Made by a program: the position numbers and the translations under genes | Notes under the pieces: generated by a model | The model's input: the letters and a program-made list of their open reading frames with translations, nothing else | Databases searched by the model: none | Told to the model about the DNA's origin: nothing | DNA from: Herbiconiux oxytropis | Lineage (GTDB): Bacteria > Actinomycetota > Actinomycetes > Actinomycetales > Microbacteriaceae | Direction of reading: 5' to 3' | Length of the DNA: 64,000 nt | NCBI RefSeq assembly: GCF_024979315.1 | Contig: NZ_JANLCK010000004.1 | Location: 124,001-188,000, forward strand | Shown: in pieces, positions 61,850 through 64,000 of the stretch | Position numbering within the stretch: the stretch's first letter is position 1 | How the letters are laid out: each line of letters begins with the position of its first letter

Positions 61850-62431
61850 ATGGCCGTTCTCCCGATTCGGATCTCCGGTGAGCCGGTTCTGCACTCGCCC
61901 GCAGAGCCCGTGCGCGAGATCGACGACACGCTGCGCACCCTCGTCGCCGACATGTACGAGACCATGGACGCAGCTCCCGGGGTCGGCCTCGCCGGACCCC
62001 AGGTGGGGGTGCCGCTCCGGCTGTTCGTGTTCAGCTACGTCGAGCCGGGCGACGAGGCAGAGGCCGACGTCGTCTACCGCGGGGTCGCCATCAACCCCGA
62101 GCTCTTCATCACGCCGACCTCCACCGAGCCGGCCGATCCCGACACCGAGTCGGAGGGCTGCCTCTCGTTCCCGGGCGAGCGCTTCCCGCTCGTCCGCGGC
62201 GACGCCGCCATCCTGCGCGCGGTGGATCTCGACGGGGAGCCGTTCGAGATCGAGGCCGAGGGGTGGCTCGCCCGCATCTTCCAGCACGAGTTCGACCACC
62301 TCGAGGGCCGGCTCTACGTCGACCGCCTCGATCGGGTCTACGGCCGCGTGGTGCAGAAGATCGAGCGCAAGCGCGGGTGGGGCGTGCCGGGGAACGCCTG
62401 GCTACCGGGCGTCGACGACCTAGACGCGTAG
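61850..62431 (+). CDS. def: peptide deformylase
   Basis: 193-aa metalloenzyme removing the formyl group from new proteins. All three motifs are present: GVGLAGPQVG (44-53), EGCLSFPG (Cys104) and QHEFDHLEG (His146, Glu147, His150). It is complete and of usual length, transcribed from a leaderless-type promoter, convergent with azlD. Confidence 0.95.
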   Translation: MAVLPIRISGEPVLHSPAEPVREIDDTLRTLVADMYETMDAAPGVGLAGPQVGVPLRLFVFSYVEPGDEAEADVVYRGVAINPELFITPTSTEPADPDTESEGCLSFPGERFPLVRGDAAILRAVDLDGEPFEIEAEGWLARIFQHEFDHLEGRLYVDRLDRVYGRVVQKIERKRGWGVPGNAWLPGVDDLDA

Positions 62432-62458
62432 CGCGCTCGAGGCGGCCGGTCTCGCGCT

Positions 62459-62764
62459 TCAGGTGACGGCGCGGATGGGGGCGGCCACGGCCGCTGCCGC
62501 GATCACGACCACGACGAACGGCACCCGCAGCGCGTAGAGCACAGCGGCGACGGCCACAGCCGGCAGCCGGGCGTCGACCTGGATGCTCTGACCCGCTCCC
62601 AGGGTCTGCACGGCGATGAGGGCCGCCAGGAGGGCGGCTGTGAGCAGGTTCGCCGTGCGGGCGACCGTGGGGTGCTCGAACGCGCGCGGAGGCACCAGGT
62701 AGCCGACGGTCTTGAGCGCGAGGCACACGATCGAGGCCAGGATGACGATCTGCCAGGTGGTCAT
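62459..62764 (-). CDS. azlD: AzlD family branched-chain amino acid exporter subunit
   Basis: 101-aa AzlD (BrnE-like) protein with about three or four membrane helices, the small subunit of a branched-chain amino acid exporter. Typical marks are LKTVGYLVPPRAF (17-29) and the C-terminal VLYALRVPFVVVVIAAAAVA. ATG start overlaps the azlC stop (ATGA), as usual for this pair. Confidence 0.9.
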   Translation of the reverse strand: MTTWQIVILASIVCLALKTVGYLVPPRAFEHPTVARTANLLTAALLAALIAVQTLGAGQSIQVDARLPAVAVAAVLYALRVPFVVVVIAAAAVAAPIRAVT

Positions 62765-63459
62765 GCCGTCGTCCCCTTCCGCGCGAAGAGGTTGAAGCCG
62801 CCGATCACGATCGCCACGACCGCAGCGACGATCACCGGCAGTCCGGGCATCAGCCACGGCGTCAGGAGGGTCGCCACGACGGCCGCACCCACCGCGACGG
62901 CCTGGGTCTGCCGTTCCTTGAGGCGGGGCCACAGGAGCCCCAGGAAGGCCGCTGCGGCGGCGGCGTCGAGCCCGTAGGCGCTCACGTCGCCGAGCAGGTC
63001 GCCGATGAGCGCCCCGATCAGGGTGGTGAGGTTCCAGCCGAGGTAGATCACGATCCCGGTCACCCAGAACCCGTACCGCTGCGCCGGGAGGGAGGACTGG
63101 GCGCTCGCCACCGCAACGGACTCGTCGATCGTGAGCTGGGCCGCCGCGGCGCGCCGGAAGAAGCCCGGGCCGATGATCGGCGCCATCCGGATCGAATAGA
63201 AGACGTTGCGCGTTCCGAGGAGCGCTGCGCTCGTGACGGCCGCTCCCCCGGCTGCCAGGCCGCCGGAGGCCAGCACGCCGATGAGGGCGAACTGCGAGCC
63301 GCCCGTGAACATGACGAGGCTGAGGAAGCAGGTCTGCCAGATGTCGAGGCCTGAGACGGTGGCGAGGGCGCCGAACGAGATCCCGTAGGCGGCGGTCGCG
63401 AAACCCACCGCGAGGGCGGCTCGCAGAGCTTTCTTCTCGTCTGCACTGCGCTCGCCCAC
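62761..63459 (-). CDS. azlC: AzlC family branched-chain amino acid exporter subunit
   Basis: 232-aa AzlC (BrnF-like) membrane protein with about seven helices. Signature regions are AVGFATAAYGISFGALA (17-33), FTGGSQFALIGVLASGG (51-67) and RNVFYSIRMAP (about 83). It exports branched-chain amino acids or related compounds together with AzlD. The GTG start (MGERSADEKK) was chosen because the conserved region begins within 12 residues. Confidence 0.9.
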   Translation of the reverse strand: MGERSADEKKALRAALAVGFATAAYGISFGALATVSGLDIWQTCFLSLVMFTGGSQFALIGVLASGGLAAGGAAVTSAALLGTRNVFYSIRMAPIIGPGFFRRAAAAQLTIDESVAVASAQSSLPAQRYGFWVTGIVIYLGWNLTTLIGALIGDLLGDVSAYGLDAAAAAAFLGLLWPRLKERQTQAVAVGAAVVATLLTPWLMPGLPVIVAAVVAIVIGGFNLFARKGTTA

Positions 63460-63645
63460 CCGACGATGATGACAGACCCGCCGACCCGGACCCGACCCAG
63501 GGTGCCGCTGCGAGGCATCCGGGGGCCATGAATCGCGGATTGGCAACCCCTGAGGGCGGCCGCTCCGCGGGATTGGCCGATGGCCAGGATCTTCGCCGCG
63601 AAGGCCGACGAGCTCGTCGATCGCGGTGAGACCGTGTCGGCACAC

Positions 63646-63677
63646 GGAAAAGACCCCGCGGGTGGAGCCGCGGGGCC
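63646..63677 (-). terminator. terminator of tRNA-Asn
   Basis: CCCCGCGG (63654-63661) and CCGCGGGG (63668-63675) form a stem with a 6-nt loop. On the reverse strand it is followed by TCTTTTCC, a short T-tract, just downstream of tRNA-Asn. The 160 bp between this and azlC show nothing else I recognise. Confidence 0.8.
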
Positions 63678-63681
63678 TTCG

Positions 63682-63754
63682 CTCCCCGACTTGGACTCGA
63701 ACCAAGAACCTGCCGGTTAACAGCCGGCTGCTCTGCCAGTTGAGCTATCGAGGA
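63682..63754 (-). tRNA. tRNA-Asn (anticodon GTT)
   Basis: The cloverleaf is complete: acceptor TCCTCGA with TCGGGGA (one U-G pair), anticodon arm GCCGG-CTGTTAA-CCGGC, T arm CTTGG-TTCGAGT-CCAAG, discriminator G. CCA is not encoded. Confidence 0.96.
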
Positions 63755-63840
63755 ATGCTGCCGAAGAAGCGTCAATTACATTACCACCGTTTTCGACCAC
63801 CCTCGGACACGGCACCCGGAATCGACCGCTGAGGAGCGAC

Positions 63841-64000
63841 TCAGTACCCCGACGCCGGGTCGACCCGGCCCTGGAAATCGCCCTCCGAGAGGAAGGCGCG
63901 CACGTTGTGGCGGAGTCGCTCGGCGAGGAGCAGGGACGTCATCTCCGGCGTGTCGGCGGTGTGCGGGGTGATGATCGCGCCGGGAGCGCTCCAGAGCGGA
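63841..64000 (-). CDS. D-isomer-specific 2-hydroxyacid dehydrogenase, C-terminal part
   Basis: The last 52 codons of a gene that begins beyond the window. The fragment reads PLWSAPGAIITPHTADTPE near its start, and TPHTA carries the catalytic His of the D-2-hydroxyacid dehydrogenase family (after the Asp and Glu sites lying outside). It ends FQGRVDPASGY. NAD-dependent; the substrate cannot be judged from the fragment. Confidence 0.8.
   Translation of the reverse strand, partial: PLWSAPGAIITPHTADTPEMTSLLLAERLRHNVRAFLSEGDFQGRVDPASGY

Overview
The window is high-GC chromosomal DNA from an actinobacterium, most likely a member of the family Microbacteriaceae. The gene content points there: SepH, DUF7455, DUF4191 and DUF3145 proteins, a sigA-murT-gatD gene order, a FasR-fabD-fabH-acpP-fabF fatty acid cluster, homodimeric pyruvate dehydrogenase AceE, and two glutamine synthetases with GlnE. 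The region is mostly core genome. There is no prophage, insertion sequence, integrase or CRISPR array. I count about 55 protein genes, three tRNA genes and the RNase P RNA gene.

Layout. 1-13.5 kb: cell division (sepH), a phosphodiesterase, topoisomerase IV (parC and parE, split by a small reverse-strand DUF7455 gene), then the reverse-strand sigA-murT-gatD operon, an MFS transporter and a PAC2 protein. 13.6-21 kb: leucyl aminopeptidase, dihydrolipoamide dehydrogenase and the 2-oxo acid dehydrogenase E2 subunit, a membrane-anchored pseudokinase, DUF4191 and RDD proteins. 21-31 kb: glutamine metabolism (glnA behind a GlnR-like box; glnA2-glnE on the reverse strand), interrupted by a small accessory cluster of an AraC regulator, an SDR enzyme and a two-component styrene/indole monooxygenase. 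31-43 kb: a degenerate alpha/beta hydrolase, panB, polyphosphate glucokinase, rnpB, a zinc-ribbon-like coiled-coil protein, a Nif3-like protein, an SDR, a solo SecA2, tRNA-Val, a membrane protein, a SatD-type two-gene unit framed by four copies of a palindromic operator, and a peroxiredoxin. 43-52 kb: aceE, then fasR-fabD-fabH-acpP-fabF, so acetyl-CoA production and fatty acid synthesis sit side by side. DUF3145 follows. 52-64 kb: a PadR regulator, a four-gene chain of overlapping genes (small membrane protein, MoxR, DUF58, transglutaminase), glutaminase, DUF2200, a CAT-anticodon tRNA, a GT4 glycosyltransferase, a DMT transporter, def, azlCD, tRNA-Asn and the 3' end of a 2-hydroxyacid dehydrogenase.

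The most unusual observations are these. GatD has lost its catalytic cysteine and its partner MurT has no cysteines at all. The satD unit is flanked on both sides by pairs of 21-bp operators, with one pair over its apparent promoter. A 312-bp near-complete palindrome with internal 51-bp tandem repeats lies behind fabF. Several other proteins have lost catalytic or metal-binding residues (pseudokinase, alpha/beta hydrolase, zinc ribbon). Finally, many genes start 6-7 bases after a TANNNT hexamer, the pattern expected of leaderless transcription.
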